Assembly (NCBI GenBank): GCA_900752975.1
Contig: CAADXH010000098.1
Location: 1 to 64,000, forward strand
Length of the DNA stretch: 64,000 nucleotides
Source: Bacilli bacterium
Lineage (GTDB): Bacteria; Bacillota_I; Bacilli_A; ML615J-28; CAG-313
Reading direction: 5' to 3'
Positions 20,829 through 30,352 of the stretch are shown here, one piece after another (within the stretch, counting starts at the first letter, position 1; each line of letters begins with the position of its first letter). A program made the translations under genes and the position numbers. The notes beneath the pieces are model-generated. The model made no database searches and was not told where the DNA came from. It was given only the letters and a program-made list of their open reading frames with translations.

Positions 20829-21375
20829 CTTCGACTTCGTATCCTCTTTCTCTTACATAATTCTTTGCTGCATCATATGCATTGTAATAAAATCTTTTTG
20901 CTTTGCTTGGTGATATTCCTAATAATCTTGCGATTTCCATAAACGTCATATCAAAGCCTATTTTGAATAATAATATTTGATAATCGTATTCTCCAATTAC
21001 GTTCTCTACCTCCGACAATAATACTACACGTTCAAAATTATTATCTACACATTTACAATAAACAATAGCTGAGTTTATAAAGCACTTCCCTTCGTGTATT
21101 CTTTTAAGTCTTACGTAATCCAAAACATAATTCTTTGATAAAGTAACTAACCATGTAGTAAAACTACTTACATTTGGATCATATTGAGCTAGACTTTCTA
21201 ACATTTTCAAGAATATCTCTTGAACGCAGTCCTCCGCATCAAATTTGCTTCCTGTCATTTTATAGGCTATATAAAATATCCTATTTCTGTAAACGTAAAA
21301 CAAGGTCTTAAAAGCTTCTTCATCTCGTTCTAGGACTCGTTTAACTAAAGAATAATTTCCCGTAACCATGGACAT
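20788..21375 (-). CDS. ECF-type RNA polymerase sigma factor
   Basis: 195 aa, the size of ECF sigma factors. Region 2 is visible as FYVYRNRIFYIAYKMTGSKFDAEDCVQEIFLKM (quoted here only for its DAEDCVQE hallmark), then FTTWLVTLSKNYVLDYVR. Region 4 has a helix-turn-helix, FMEIARLLGISPSKAKRFYYNA. A GGAG site lies about 11 nt before the ATG. A TATAAT-like box lies upstream, but no classical ECF AAC-type -35 was recognised, so autoregulation is unproven. It is the first gene of a likely three-gene unit with an anti-sigma and a secreted protease. Confidence 0.9.
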   Translation of the reverse strand: MSMVTGNYSLVKRVLERDEEAFKTLFYVYRNRIFYIAYKMTGSKFDAEDCVQEIFLKMLESLAQYDPNVSSFTTWLVTLSKNYVLDYVRLKRIHEGKCFINSAIVYCKCVDNNFERVVLLSEVENVIGEYDYQILLFKIGFDMTFMEIARLLGISPSKAKRFYYNAYDAAKNYVRERGYEVEDEKDTTTIFTRRF

Positions 21376-21488
21376 TTACTTTTTTTCTCCTTTTCTTATT
21401 ATTTTTGTGTATCCGTTGTGATTAGTTTTTATTATTATACTTTACCCTTATAAAAACTTTAAAATTAGATAAAGTGAAACTTGAATCA

Positions 21489-21664
21489 TATGCACACTAT
21501 ACTGCTTAAATACTCACTACTATAATTGCTACTTTTAACATACAATATAAAGAAGAGATTTAAAATTGTTTTATAATTTAGGATAAATTTATTTGAAGGG
21601 TATATAGATGATATCTTATTATTAACAATTAAGTAATTTGCATTTAAGCACTATAGTATGCACA
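21489..21664. repeat. Imperfect 23-bp inverted repeat pair, 176-bp unit
   Basis: Arms 21489-21511 (TATGCACACTATACTGCTTA start) and 21642-21664 are reverse complements with three mismatches and bracket about 130 bp of AT-rich non-coding DNA. Size and non-coding interior resemble a MITE or IS remnant; no clear target duplication is seen, and no transposase is present. Confidence 0.55.
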
Positions 21665-21840
21665 TAACCAAGATTAAAGCAATATAGCTTTAGCCAGATC
21701 CTACCATTTTAGTTTATTTTCTCCTTTCACAATTAATAACCACTATACATAGTAACAGCAGTTGTAGTTGAAGGAAATATATTTTCAGATTTATGAAATT
21801 TTCCCCTTTTCACATCTAAAATATATTTTGCATTTTGCCC

Positions 21841-21995
21841 CTTCAATAATTATATACGAATAACTTTTCATTTTTGTCCGAAATTTCTCAAACTTTTTTT
21901 ATTTTTTTGTTATTTTTTGTAATTATTAAAGAAAGCAGTTTTTGCCACTTCAATAATTATATACGAATAACTCTTCATTTTTGTCCGAAATTTCT
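21841..21995. repeat. Pair of 48-bp direct repeats
   Basis: 21841-21888 and 21948-21995 (starting CTTCAATAATTATATACGAA) differ at one position and are both preceded by a TTTTGCC-like run and followed by a similar T-rich stretch. The offset is 107 bp. They lie upstream of the sigma gene and downstream of the terminator of the 239-aa membrane protein gene. The function is unknown. Confidence 0.85.
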
Positions 21996-22020
21996 TGAAT
22001 TTTTTATTTTTTTTACAAAA

Positions 22021-22042
22021 GAGACACATTTTACTGTGTCTC
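22021..22042 (-). terminator. Terminator of the nucleotidase/membrane protein pair
   Basis: GAGACACA/TGTGTCTC stem with a 6-nt loop and a TTTTG tail on the minus strand, 35 nt past the stop at 22077. Confidence 0.85.
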
Positions 22043-22076
22043 ACTCTTTAATATTAAATTAATTTACTAAATTGTT

Positions 22077-22796
22077 TTATTGCTTTTTTAACTTTATTAT
22101 ACTTTTAATCTCAATAAAAAGATTGTATGCCATAAATAACAAATATGTTATAAATAGGAAAATTTCATTAACTTTATTTTTGTAGTTTAGTATTAGATTA
22201 AATGTCATGATTAATATCGCAATAATGAAACATACATAAATAATTCTTTCAATAATTGATGTTGAATAATATAAGCTTTTTTCTTTAATTATATCATTTA
22301 TAATGTTACTCTTTTTAGTCAAATATGATCTTCTAATTATACGATAGTATATACAAGTCGAAATTGACAAACCAGCTACAGCAACACCAACTGATGCAAT
22401 TTCTATACCAAAATCATCTCTTATTGCTATTCCACCTAATATTATTAGTATTCCTATTAACAAAGCATTACTATAAATTATTTGGGTTTTACGAAAGATA
22501 TGAATGAATTTTAGTTTTTCTTCTTCATTAAAATATTCTACTTTCTTTGTGTATTTATTTCGGTATCTAATTGTTAAAGCAATTCCTACTATTAATGATA
22601 TAATCGTTAGTATTGTAAATACAAAAACAATTATTGGGCCTATTTCATTTTCAACCGTATTTGATGTTATAACAAAACCAGATATAACCCAAAGAAATGA
22701 AAAAAATGTATTAGTTAGAAAAAATGCTTTTCCTAGAATGTTATTATCAAAAATAAATTCACTTTTTCTCTTATTGAATAATTCCTCTTTTTCCAT
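22077..22796 (-). CDS. Membrane protein of unknown function (about six helices)
   Basis: 239 aa with about three pairs of membrane helices (near residues 25-45, 53-73, 108-126, 130-148, 185-205 and 210-228) separated by short charged loops. I recognise no family. It starts 11 nt after the nucleotidase gene with an AGGTG site 5 nt from the ATG, and the two share one terminator, so they are probably co-transcribed. Confidence 0.7.
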   Translation of the reverse strand: MEKEELFNKRKSEFIFDNNILGKAFFLTNTFFSFLWVISGFVITSNTVENEIGPIIVFVFTILTIISLIVGIALTIRYRNKYTKKVEYFNEEEKLKFIHIFRKTQIIYSNALLIGILIILGGIAIRDDFGIEIASVGVAVAGLSISTCIYYRIIRRSYLTKKSNIINDIIKEKSLYYSTSIIERIIYVCFIIAILIMTFNLILNYKNKVNEIFLFITYLLFMAYNLFIEIKSIIKLKKQ

Positions 22797-22807
22797 TACA
22801 TCACCTA

Positions 22808-25576
22808 CTAATATAATCTATCTATGAATTCTATTACCAGATCTCTCAATATATAATTTGTATATTGAGGAATTGTATTTTTAAATTCTGAATACCTTGG
22901 ACTTACATAAACATAATCGATTACCGCAACATTATAATTCTTATTGTTATCTAAATATGCTACATCAAATTCTTGATTAAAGTATAAATAATCACCATTA
23001 GTATTGTACAATGACTTTAAAGCGGATCCTTTCATTGTTGTAATTATAACAGCATTGTTAAATGGAAATACTTCAAATACATCTGCTACTTTTATTGATC
23101 CACTTGCAATAGTTGCTCTAACGCCACCTGTATTCATTATTGCGACATCAACATTAAATTCTTCTTTCATGGCGGTGACAGCGTACATTCCAAGTGTACT
23201 CCTTGATAGATAATTATTGACTGTGCCTAATTCGCGGTTGCCTTCATTAATAACTTCTTGATACTTTTTTAAGATTGAAGCCATCTTAGGATCAAGGTCA
23301 CAATTTGAAGGATAATATCTTTGAAATTCATAACTTTCGTAATTAAATTGATTATCAAGTTTTAAAATAAGTGATGTTGAACTTTGATTTTTGTCTCTAT
23401 TTTCAACAGCTACAATATTTAAACCATCACTTCTTCTAATTGTATCATATTCATTTTGATGAGTATGTCCACATAAAATGGCATCTATTTTCGCATCACC
23501 TGTTAATTTTGCTATTTCCCCATTTAGTTCCGTATCGTAATCATGATTAGATACAATTACCACATCACAATCAAGTTCAGTTCTTAATTCTTTGGCATAC
23601 TGTTTGATTAATTCTAATGGATACACAAAATCATAATCTTTAACATTATCATAAAGAATACTTGATTCTAAATCATAACCAATTATTCCAATAATTCCTA
23701 CTTTTACATCATTGATTTCAACAACAGTATACGGGTCTAGCCATGGCACTCTTTCATTTGTCTTTTTATCATAAATATTTGCACCAAGGAATGGAAAATC
23801 GGCTTCACCATTACTATAATCACCATCTTTATATATTTTAATTTTATCTAATCCCCAGTCAAATTCGTGATTTCCCAATACAAAAGCATCAAATTTCATA
23901 TAATTAAGTGCATCAATAAATGGTAAGCCATATAGAATGCTTGAAACATATGACCCTTGAAAAATATCACCATTAGCTATTTTAACATAGTTACCATTCA
24001 TTTGTGTTAGATAGTTAATTAATGAACTCAATCTTTCAACTCCAGGAGTATTACCATCTGCAAAAGAACCATGCGTATCGTTTATCATAAATATGTTAAC
24101 TTGATTAAGTTGGGCATTTTTAGTATATACAATAGTATTACTTAAAATGCTATCTTCATATTCGTCACTATTGGAAATGGCCTGAACTTGCAATTTAAAA
24201 TTACCATCACCAAGTTCTTCTAAATCAAAATATGCATTAGTTGTTGTTGCGTAGTATGTACCATTAACAAATATTTTATATTCTTTGTAATTAATATCTG
24301 TATCCCATACTAGTTGATTATCGACAATTGATATTATTGGAGTGTTAACTCTTGTTGACAATACTTGAACTTCATTTTCAAGACCGATACATTGAATTGT
24401 CCAAATGTTCTCTTTTTCATATAGACGATATATAACACCTGTTAAGGTAACTTTTTTATTATTTAAAGTTAAAAAGATATTCTTGTTAGTATCATTAATA
24501 TCATTATTAAAGTTAGTTGAATAATGGTGGATCATAGCTATATGCTTACCATTGTCATCATTTAAATAAAATGTATAACGGGTGCTACCACATTCTACAG
24601 TGCCTGTAACTGTTACCGGGTTACCATGAAAATTTGCCTCAATATCCAAATTGTTTAAATCATCATTTGTAAGATTAACAGGTTTAATAACATTTGATAT
24701 TTCTCCATCATATTTTGTTACAATAATATTATTTGAAGCAATTTGTCTAGTATATTCAGGATAAGTGATACTACCACGATAAACATATGCTGTCCCACTA
24801 ATTCTCACATTTTGGCCTAAAGTTAGTTCATCACAAATGTGACGAACATAAATGTAACCAGTTTCATCAGCTACATGAGCATATCCAAGGGAATCAAATC
24901 CCACAACTTTTCCTACAAAATCTACATCGATTTGACCAGATGTACTGTGATCAAGTTTTTGCTTTATTTCGTCAACTTTCATTAAAAAGTTAATAGAATT
25001 ATATGTTACAGCATTACTGAAAGGGCTATTTATATATCTACTATTACCACAAGCAATAACTTTGATGGTATAATTTTGTCCATCATCATAACCAATTAAT
25101 TGATAATATGGAGTAGTAATACTGGTGATAAACTTATCATTAATATAAATCTTGTACTCATTGGCATTTTCAATAGCTTCCCATAAAACTGTTAATTTGC
25201 TCACCCTAATGTCAGGAGCTGTCAATTGTATTCTATCGGTAATTTCACAAGTATATGTTACAATATTGCTATACCCACTATCATCATAGTTTTTTCCATC
25301 ACCAAGTGCTCTCATTTTAATTTTATAAATACCAACTTGGTCAAAAGATAGCTCATAGCTTGTTTCTGTACTATCCATATTAATTTCATCTATTCCATTT
25401 ATGTAAATGATGTAACCATTTGCATTTTCAATTGGTTCCCAACTAACAATATTATCTGACAATGTTATTACAGGGGTATTTAATTTTTGTAGTTTTGAAT
25501 CAGTAAGTATACATCCCGTTATGAATAAAACTATTGATAATGCGAATATACTAAGTAATTTTTTTATTTTAATCAT
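22808..25576 (-). CDS. Modular surface lipoprotein with 5'-nucleotidase domain
   Basis: 922 aa. The lipoprotein signal ends in FITGC (residue 22). Two fibronectin-III-like modules follow (about 30-110 and 115-195), then an OB-fold-like segment (about 200-400), another FN3-like module (about 405-490), and the metallophosphatase plus 5_nucleotid_C domains (about 495-922). Metal-site motifs are visible: IFMINDTHG, NGDIFQGS, LGNHEFDWG, VSNHDYDTE and GHTHQNE; the C-terminal domain has NTGGVRATIASG. The enzyme would dephosphorylate nucleotides outside the cell, feeding the purine, uracil and nucleoside importers found in the window. GGAG lies 9 nt before the start. Confidence 0.93.
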   Translation of the reverse strand: MIKIKKLLSIFALSIVLFITGCILTDSKLQKLNTPVITLSDNIVSWEPIENANGYIIYINGIDEINMDSTETSYELSFDQVGIYKIKMRALGDGKNYDDSGYSNIVTYTCEITDRIQLTAPDIRVSKLTVLWEAIENANEYKIYINDKFITSITTPYYQLIGYDDGQNYTIKVIACGNSRYINSPFSNAVTYNSINFLMKVDEIKQKLDHSTSGQIDVDFVGKVVGFDSLGYAHVADETGYIYVRHICDELTLGQNVRISGTAYVYRGSITYPEYTRQIASNNIIVTKYDGEISNVIKPVNLTNDDLNNLDIEANFHGNPVTVTGTVECGSTRYTFYLNDDNGKHIAMIHHYSTNFNNDINDTNKNIFLTLNNKKVTLTGVIYRLYEKENIWTIQCIGLENEVQVLSTRVNTPIISIVDNQLVWDTDINYKEYKIFVNGTYYATTTNAYFDLEELGDGNFKLQVQAISNSDEYEDSILSNTIVYTKNAQLNQVNIFMINDTHGSFADGNTPGVERLSSLINYLTQMNGNYVKIANGDIFQGSYVSSILYGLPFIDALNYMKFDAFVLGNHEFDWGLDKIKIYKDGDYSNGEADFPFLGANIYDKKTNERVPWLDPYTVVEINDVKVGIIGIIGYDLESSILYDNVKDYDFVYPLELIKQYAKELRTELDCDVVIVSNHDYDTELNGEIAKLTGDAKIDAILCGHTHQNEYDTIRRSDGLNIVAVENRDKNQSSTSLILKLDNQFNYESYEFQRYYPSNCDLDPKMASILKKYQEVINEGNRELGTVNNYLSRSTLGMYAVTAMKEEFNVDVAIMNTGGVRATIASGSIKVADVFEVFPFNNAVIITTMKGSALKSLYNTNGDYLYFNQEFDVAYLDNNKNYNVAVIDYVYVSPRYSEFKNTIPQYTNYILRDLVIEFIDRLY

Positions 25577-25677
25577 AAAATTTAGCTCCTTCTTTATTTT
25601 TAATTATGCTAAATAATTAAACCTTATCATAAATATTATAGCACTTTTTTTCAAAAAAGTCTATCTTTTAAGCTAAA

Positions 25678-25718
25678 AAGCACTAAGATAGTCAGTTGGT
25701 TCAACTATCTTAATGCTT
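25678..25718 (-). terminator. Terminator overlapping the end of the cupin gene
   Basis: A 15-bp stem with one mismatch (25678-25692 with 25704-25718) that includes the cupin stop codon at 25710 and runs into a short T-tract on the minus strand. Confidence 0.75.
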
Positions 25719-26051
25719 TACTTCATGATTAGGCACGACTGCAAGAAAACATAAGTTTTCATTACCTGTATTAATAAGCGTATGATTACTTCCCCTTTGG
25801 CAATAATGGCAATCCCCAACTGATAATAATTCAGTAATTCCATCACATATAGCTTTACCACTGCCACTTGTAATAAAAATTATTTCGGAAGAATCATCAT
25901 GTGAATGAAGTCCTATCGATGCACCAGGCACAAGGTAAGCTTTCATAATTTTATTATTGTCATCAACATACATATGTGAATTTAAACTCTTTTCTCCACC
26001 TTTAAAGTTGGGGAATTCTTTAAGTGGAATATTTTCAAAAATTATTTTCAT
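25710..26051 (-). CDS. Small single-domain cupin protein
   Basis: 113 aa, one cupin barrel. Motif 1 is GASIGLHSHDDSSEIIFITSG (G..HxH..E form) and motif 2 is VGDCHYCQRGSNHTLINTG. His and Glu residues suit a divalent metal. No catalytic identity can be assigned; small cupins of this type act as sugar or organic-acid binding or isomerising proteins. The ribosome site before the ATG is weak. Confidence 0.85.
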   Translation of the reverse strand: MKIIFENIPLKEFPNFKGGEKSLNSHMYVDDNNKIMKAYLVPGASIGLHSHDDSSEIIFITSGSGKAICDGITELLSVGDCHYCQRGSNHTLINTGNENLCFLAVVPNHEVKH

Positions 26052-26122
26052 ATCAATATCTTAACATTTATAAAAAAATATAATTGTTTCTCCTTGCTTT
26101 TTTATTTTTAAACTAAGTTATT

Positions 26123-26554
26123 TTATATTTGCTTAATGATTATTTCCTTATTTATTTCTGATAAATACTGAAGAATTTTGTCGGCATTTCTAATTCCGCG
26201 ATCAATTTTACAAAATTTTTGATTGTTTTGATCTACTATTACAAATTCCGTACTATACACTAAAACTTTTGAAATACTAGTGATTACTAATCTTTTTTCT
26301 TTTTTAAATCTTGTAAATACAAGTTCATCGTTAGTTAGTTCATAATGTGTAAAATATTGAAGAAGAGAACTTAAGATTCCTAGTATAAGCCAACAAAGTC
26401 CAACTAATAAAAATATTATAGTGATAATGATTGGTTTCATAAATAACGATGCAACTGATAATCCAAAGCCTAAAATTGCTATTGAAACACTAATTCTAAA
26501 ATTCAAAATATGATATTCTGCTTTTATATTTACATTGCTTACATTTTCATTCAT
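26123..26554 (-). CDS. Small membrane protein with PH-like C-terminal domain
   Basis: 143 aa: two membrane helices (about 20-40 and 43-66) followed by a soluble beta-rich region (YFTHYELTNDELVFTRF onward). It resembles YdbT/bPH-type proteins, in which a PH-like fold follows a helical hairpin, but the match is by eye only. GAGG lies 8 nt before the start. It stands alone between the cupin and hydA. Confidence 0.6.
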   Translation of the reverse strand: MNENVSNVNIKAEYHILNFRISVSIAILGFGLSVASLFMKPIIITIIFLLVGLCWLILGILSSLLQYFTHYELTNDELVFTRFKKEKRLVITSISKVLVYSTEFVIVDQNNQKFCKIDRGIRNADKILQYLSEINKEIIIKQI

Positions 26555-26593
26555 AATTTACCTCATTTATTTTTTGCATTTTATTACTTGATT

Positions 26594-26622
26594 ATTTTAC
26601 CACACTATTGTCATTTATGCAA
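26594..26622 (-). promoter_or_regulatory. Promoter of the PH-like membrane protein
   Basis: TTGCAT (26617-26622), 17-nt spacer, extended TGG-TAAAAT (26594-26599). Confidence 0.65.
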
Positions 26623-26669
26623 TTCTTTTACTAAATTAATACTTTTATACGTTAATTTGGCAGTAAGAA

Positions 26670-26693
26670 AATGCCTACCAAGAGGTAGGCATT
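26670..26693 (-). terminator. Terminator of hydCBA
   Basis: Perfect 10-bp stem (26670-26679 with 26684-26693), 4-nt loop, T-rich tail on the minus strand, 12 nt past the stop of hydA. Confidence 0.9.
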
Positions 26694-26704
26694 AGATTGA
26701 TTCT

Positions 26705-28474
26705 CTATTTTTCTGGGAATCTTTCTCTTGATACATATGTTGTATGCAATAATTCATGAGCTTTATGAGAATTAGGTTCACCTAAGAATTCTTTATAAAG
26801 TTGTTGAACTTGCTTATTATTGTGTGATTGACGAACATTTTGTCTTTCATCTTCACTATATAATGCGGCTGCACGTTTTTCACAATATGTATCTAAAATA
26901 TTATTTTCTTCATTTGGCAAGAAGCATGGTTTAACATATGGTTGACCACCACCATTGATACATCCACCAGGGCAACCCATGATTTCAATAAATGTATAAG
27001 GACTCTTGCCAGCACGTATATCATCCATTAATACTTTAGCATTTCTCATACCTGATGCTACAGCAACTTTTAGTTCTGCACCATTAATTTCAATTGTAGC
27101 TTCTTTTAAGCCTTTCATACCACGAACAGCTGTAAATTCAATTGGCTTATGTTCTTTATTTGTTAAAACATAATATGCTGTACGTAATGCGGCTTCCATA
27201 ACACCACCGGTAGTACCGAAGATAACACCAGCACCAGTGTATTCACCCATAATATCTTGGTCGTATTCTTCATCTGGAAGTTTGCTGAAGTTAATACCAC
27301 TACGTTTAATTAACTTAGCTAATTCTCTAGTTGTTAAAACAGCATCAACGTCTTTAATTCCATCTTTTTGAAGTTGAGGACGTTCCTTTTCATATTTTTT
27401 AGCTGTACAAGGCATAATTGAAACAACATAAATATCATGTGGATCAAGTCCCATTTTTTCCGCAAAGTAACTCTTAATAATAGCACCTTGCATTTCATGA
27501 GGTGATTTACAGCTTGATAAATGATCAAGTTGATCTCCATAATAATATTCTGCATAGTTAACCCAACCAGGTGAACATGAAGTAATCATAGGTAATACAC
27601 CTTTAGAGTTAATTCTTGATAATAATTCTGTTGCTTCTTCCATAATTGTTAAGTCAGCACCAAAATCTGTATCATATACTTTATTGAATCCTAATCTACG
27701 TAATGCGGCTACCATTTTACCAGTAACTGGAGTACCAATTGGATAACCAAATTCTTCACCTAATGTTGCGCGAATTGCAGGAGCAGTTTGAACAACTAAA
27801 TATTTACCAGCTCTTCTTGCATCATCAACTTTATCAATTTCTGATTTTTCCATTAATGCGCCAGTAGGACAAACGTTAACACATTGTCCACATAAAATAC
27901 ATGGGCTTTCAGCAAAACTTCTATTTGCAGCTGGAGAAACGATAGTAGCGAAACCACGTTTTTCGAATCCTAAAATACCAGTACCATGTGCAGCAACGCA
28001 ACGGCTTACACAACGACCGCATAGAATACATTTAGAAGTATCACGGATGATTGATGGAGATAATTCATCAATTGTAACAGGAGTTTTACTGCCAATAAAT
28101 TTATTTTCTCTTGCACCTACAAGTGATGCTACATGTAATAATTCACATTTACCATTTTTATCACATTGTTGACAATTAAATGAATGGTTAGAAAGAATTA
28201 ATTCAACACTTGCACGTCTTGCAGCAACAGCTTTAGGGGTTGAAATTTTAATTTCCATACCTTCAGAAATAGGATAAACACAAGATGCAACTAATCCTCT
28301 TGCTCCTGTTGCTTCTACTAAACAAACACGACAAGAAGCTAAACTACATTCACCATGATTATAAGCACAAAGTGATGGGATTTCGTATCCACATTCTTTA
28401 GCTGCTTCTAATATTGTTAAGCCTTCTTCTACTTGATAAGCTTGACCTTCAATTTTAATATTAATTTTTGCCAT
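26705..28474 (-). CDS. hydA: [FeFe] hydrogenase catalytic subunit HydA (bifurcating type)
   Basis: 589 aa. An N-terminal [2Fe-2S] domain uses C36, C48, C51 and C65. Next come a His/Cys-ligated cluster (HSFNCQQCDKNGKC), two [4Fe-4S] sites (CILCGRCVSRC and CILCGQCVNVCPTGA) and the H-cluster domain with all three signatures: TSCSPGW, MPCTAKKYE and MGCPGGCINGGGQPY. A C-terminal ~50-residue tail follows. Together with HydB and HydC this is the group A3 trimeric enzyme that oxidises NADH and reduced ferredoxin together to make H2 (or the reverse). It follows hydB by 12 nt. The H-cluster maturases are not in the window. Confidence 0.97.
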   Translation of the reverse strand: MAKINIKIEGQAYQVEEGLTILEAAKECGYEIPSLCAYNHGECSLASCRVCLVEATGARGLVASCVYPISEGMEIKISTPKAVAARRASVELILSNHSFNCQQCDKNGKCELLHVASLVGARENKFIGSKTPVTIDELSPSIIRDTSKCILCGRCVSRCVAAHGTGILGFEKRGFATIVSPAANRSFAESPCILCGQCVNVCPTGALMEKSEIDKVDDARRAGKYLVVQTAPAIRATLGEEFGYPIGTPVTGKMVAALRRLGFNKVYDTDFGADLTIMEEATELLSRINSKGVLPMITSCSPGWVNYAEYYYGDQLDHLSSCKSPHEMQGAIIKSYFAEKMGLDPHDIYVVSIMPCTAKKYEKERPQLQKDGIKDVDAVLTTRELAKLIKRSGINFSKLPDEEYDQDIMGEYTGAGVIFGTTGGVMEAALRTAYYVLTNKEHKPIEFTAVRGMKGLKEATIEINGAELKVAVASGMRNAKVLMDDIRAGKSPYTFIEIMGCPGGCINGGGQPYVKPCFLPNEENNILDTYCEKRAAALYSEDERQNVRQSHNNKQVQQLYKEFLGEPNSHKAHELLHTTYVSRERFPEK

Positions 28475-28486
28475 ACATCTACACTC

Positions 28487-30352
28487 CTATTTCTTAATTA
28501 TTGCTTTAAATGGACATGATGCTAAGCATAATCCACATTTAATACATTTAGCTTGATCAATAACATATGGTTCTTTACCAGGAACACCAGAGATTGCATT
28601 AACTGGACAATTTCTAGCACATTTAGAACATTTCTTACATGATTCTGGAATGATATGATATTGAGTTAATTTCTTACAAATGTGAGCAGGACACTTCTTA
28701 TCAACAATATGAGCAAGATACTCATCTCTAAATTGTCTCATTGTAGATACGATTGGGTTAGCAGCTGTTTGACCTAAACCACATAATGAGTTAGAAGCAA
28801 CTGTAGTAGCAAGTTCTTCTAATTCGTGTAAATCATTCATTGTGCCTTTGCCTTCAGTAATCTTTGTTAAGATTTCAAGCATACGTTTTGTACCAATACG
28901 ACATGGAGAACATTTACCACATGATTCATCACAAATAAATTCCATATAGAATTTAGCAACGTCAACCATACAGTTATCTTCATCCATAACGATTGCACCA
29001 CCAGAACCCATCATAGAGCCTAATGCTACTAAGTTATCATAGTCAATAGGAGTATCAAGATCTTTGGCAGTTAAACATCCACCAGAAGGTCCACCTGTTT
29101 GAATAGCCTTAAATGCTTTATTGTGAGGAATACCACCACCGATATCGTAAATTAATTCACGAAGTGTAGTACCCATAGGAATTTCAACTAGACCAACATT
29201 ATTAACTTTTCCACCTAAAGCAAACACTTTAGTACCTTTAGATTTTTCAGTACCATATTGTGCAAACTTATCTGCACCTTCTCTTAAGATAAATGGTACA
29301 CATGCTAATGTTTCAACGTTATTGATAATTGTTGGTTTGCCCCATAAACCTTTTACAGCTGGGAATGGAGGTCTTGGACGTGGCATACCACGTTTACCTT
29401 CAATTGAGTTTAGTAATGCAGTTTCTTCACCACAAACGAATGCACCTGCACCTAAACGAATATGAACACGGAAGTTAAATCCACTTCCTAAAATATTATC
29501 ACCTAATAAGCCAATTTCTTCAGCTTCTTCAATTGCTTTACGAAGTCTTTCAACAGCAATTGGATATTCGGCACGTACATAGAAATAACCATTTGATGCA
29601 CCAATAGCATAACCAGCAATTACCATACCTTCGATAACCGCAAGTGGGTTACCTTCTAAGATTGAACGGTCCATGAAAGCACCTGGGTCACCTTCATCAC
29701 CATTACATACAACATATTTTTCATCATGTTGTTGATTATATGCAAATTGCCATTTTCTACCTGTAGGGAAGCCACCGCCACCACGACCACGTAGACCTGA
29801 TCTTAAGATTTCATCGATAACTTCTTGTCTAGACATATGAAGAGCTTTTTGTAAGCCTTGATATGCTCCGTATCCTAATGCTTCTTCTATACATTCAGGG
29901 TTAATAACGCCACATCCATGTAAAGCTAAACGAACTTGCTTTTTGTAGAAATTGATTTCGTCTTGTTTTTGAATTCTTGCTTGAGTTACTGGATCAACAT
30001 AAAGTAATCTTTCAACTACTTGATGGTTGATAATATCAGAAGTCATAATTTCTTCAACATCTTCTACTTTTACACCACGATATAATGTATCTTCTGGGAA
30101 GATTTTAACGAATGGGCCTTGAGAACAGAATCCAAAACATCCAACTTTGTTTGCAGTTACTTTATCACTTAAACCACGAGCTACAATTTCTTCTTGGAAT
30201 TTTGCAAGAATTTCAGCAGAGTTACTTGATAAACATCCTGTACCACCACAAATAACGATTGCACGTTTGCCGTTAGTACCAGCAAATTTTTCATCTAAAC
30301 TAGTTGTGCACTTTTTAATTGTCGCATTTAATTCTTTTTCATTTTGAATCAT
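28487..30352 (-). CDS. hydB: NADH-binding subunit HydB of bifurcating hydrogenase
   Basis: 621 aa, NuoF-like. An N-terminal thioredoxin-like [2Fe-2S] domain (CGGTGCLSSNS and GCFGFCSQGPFV) is followed by the FMN/NADH core, with GRGGGGFPTGRKW and GAGAFVCGEETALL, then the [4Fe-4S] motif ESCGKCSPCRIGTKRM. A C-terminal two-cluster ferredoxin domain (CKKCSKCARNCPVNAI and CIKCGLCLASCPFKAI) marks HydB of bifurcating hydrogenases. Its ATG overlaps the hydC stop in a TAATG arrangement. Confidence 0.96.
   Translation of the reverse strand: MIQNEKELNATIKKCTTSLDEKFAGTNGKRAIVICGGTGCLSSNSAEILAKFQEEIVARGLSDKVTANKVGCFGFCSQGPFVKIFPEDTLYRGVKVEDVEEIMTSDIINHQVVERLLYVDPVTQARIQKQDEINFYKKQVRLALHGCGVINPECIEEALGYGAYQGLQKALHMSRQEVIDEILRSGLRGRGGGGFPTGRKWQFAYNQQHDEKYVVCNGDEGDPGAFMDRSILEGNPLAVIEGMVIAGYAIGASNGYFYVRAEYPIAVERLRKAIEEAEEIGLLGDNILGSGFNFRVHIRLGAGAFVCGEETALLNSIEGKRGMPRPRPPFPAVKGLWGKPTIINNVETLACVPFILREGADKFAQYGTEKSKGTKVFALGGKVNNVGLVEIPMGTTLRELIYDIGGGIPHNKAFKAIQTGGPSGGCLTAKDLDTPIDYDNLVALGSMMGSGGAIVMDEDNCMVDVAKFYMEFICDESCGKCSPCRIGTKRMLEILTKITEGKGTMNDLHELEELATTVASNSLCGLGQTAANPIVSTMRQFRDEYLAHIVDKKCPAHICKKLTQYHIIPESCKKCSKCARNCPVNAISGVPGKEPYVIDQAKCIKCGLCLASCPFKAIIKK

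Larger units (their letters stand above)
21376..22020. other. Long non-coding gap upstream of the ECF sigma gene
   Basis: About 650 bp with no supportable gene on either strand. It holds the sigma gene's leader, the 176-bp inverted-repeat unit and a pair of 48-bp direct repeats. The short open frames here have no ribosome site or recognisable product. Confidence 0.7.
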
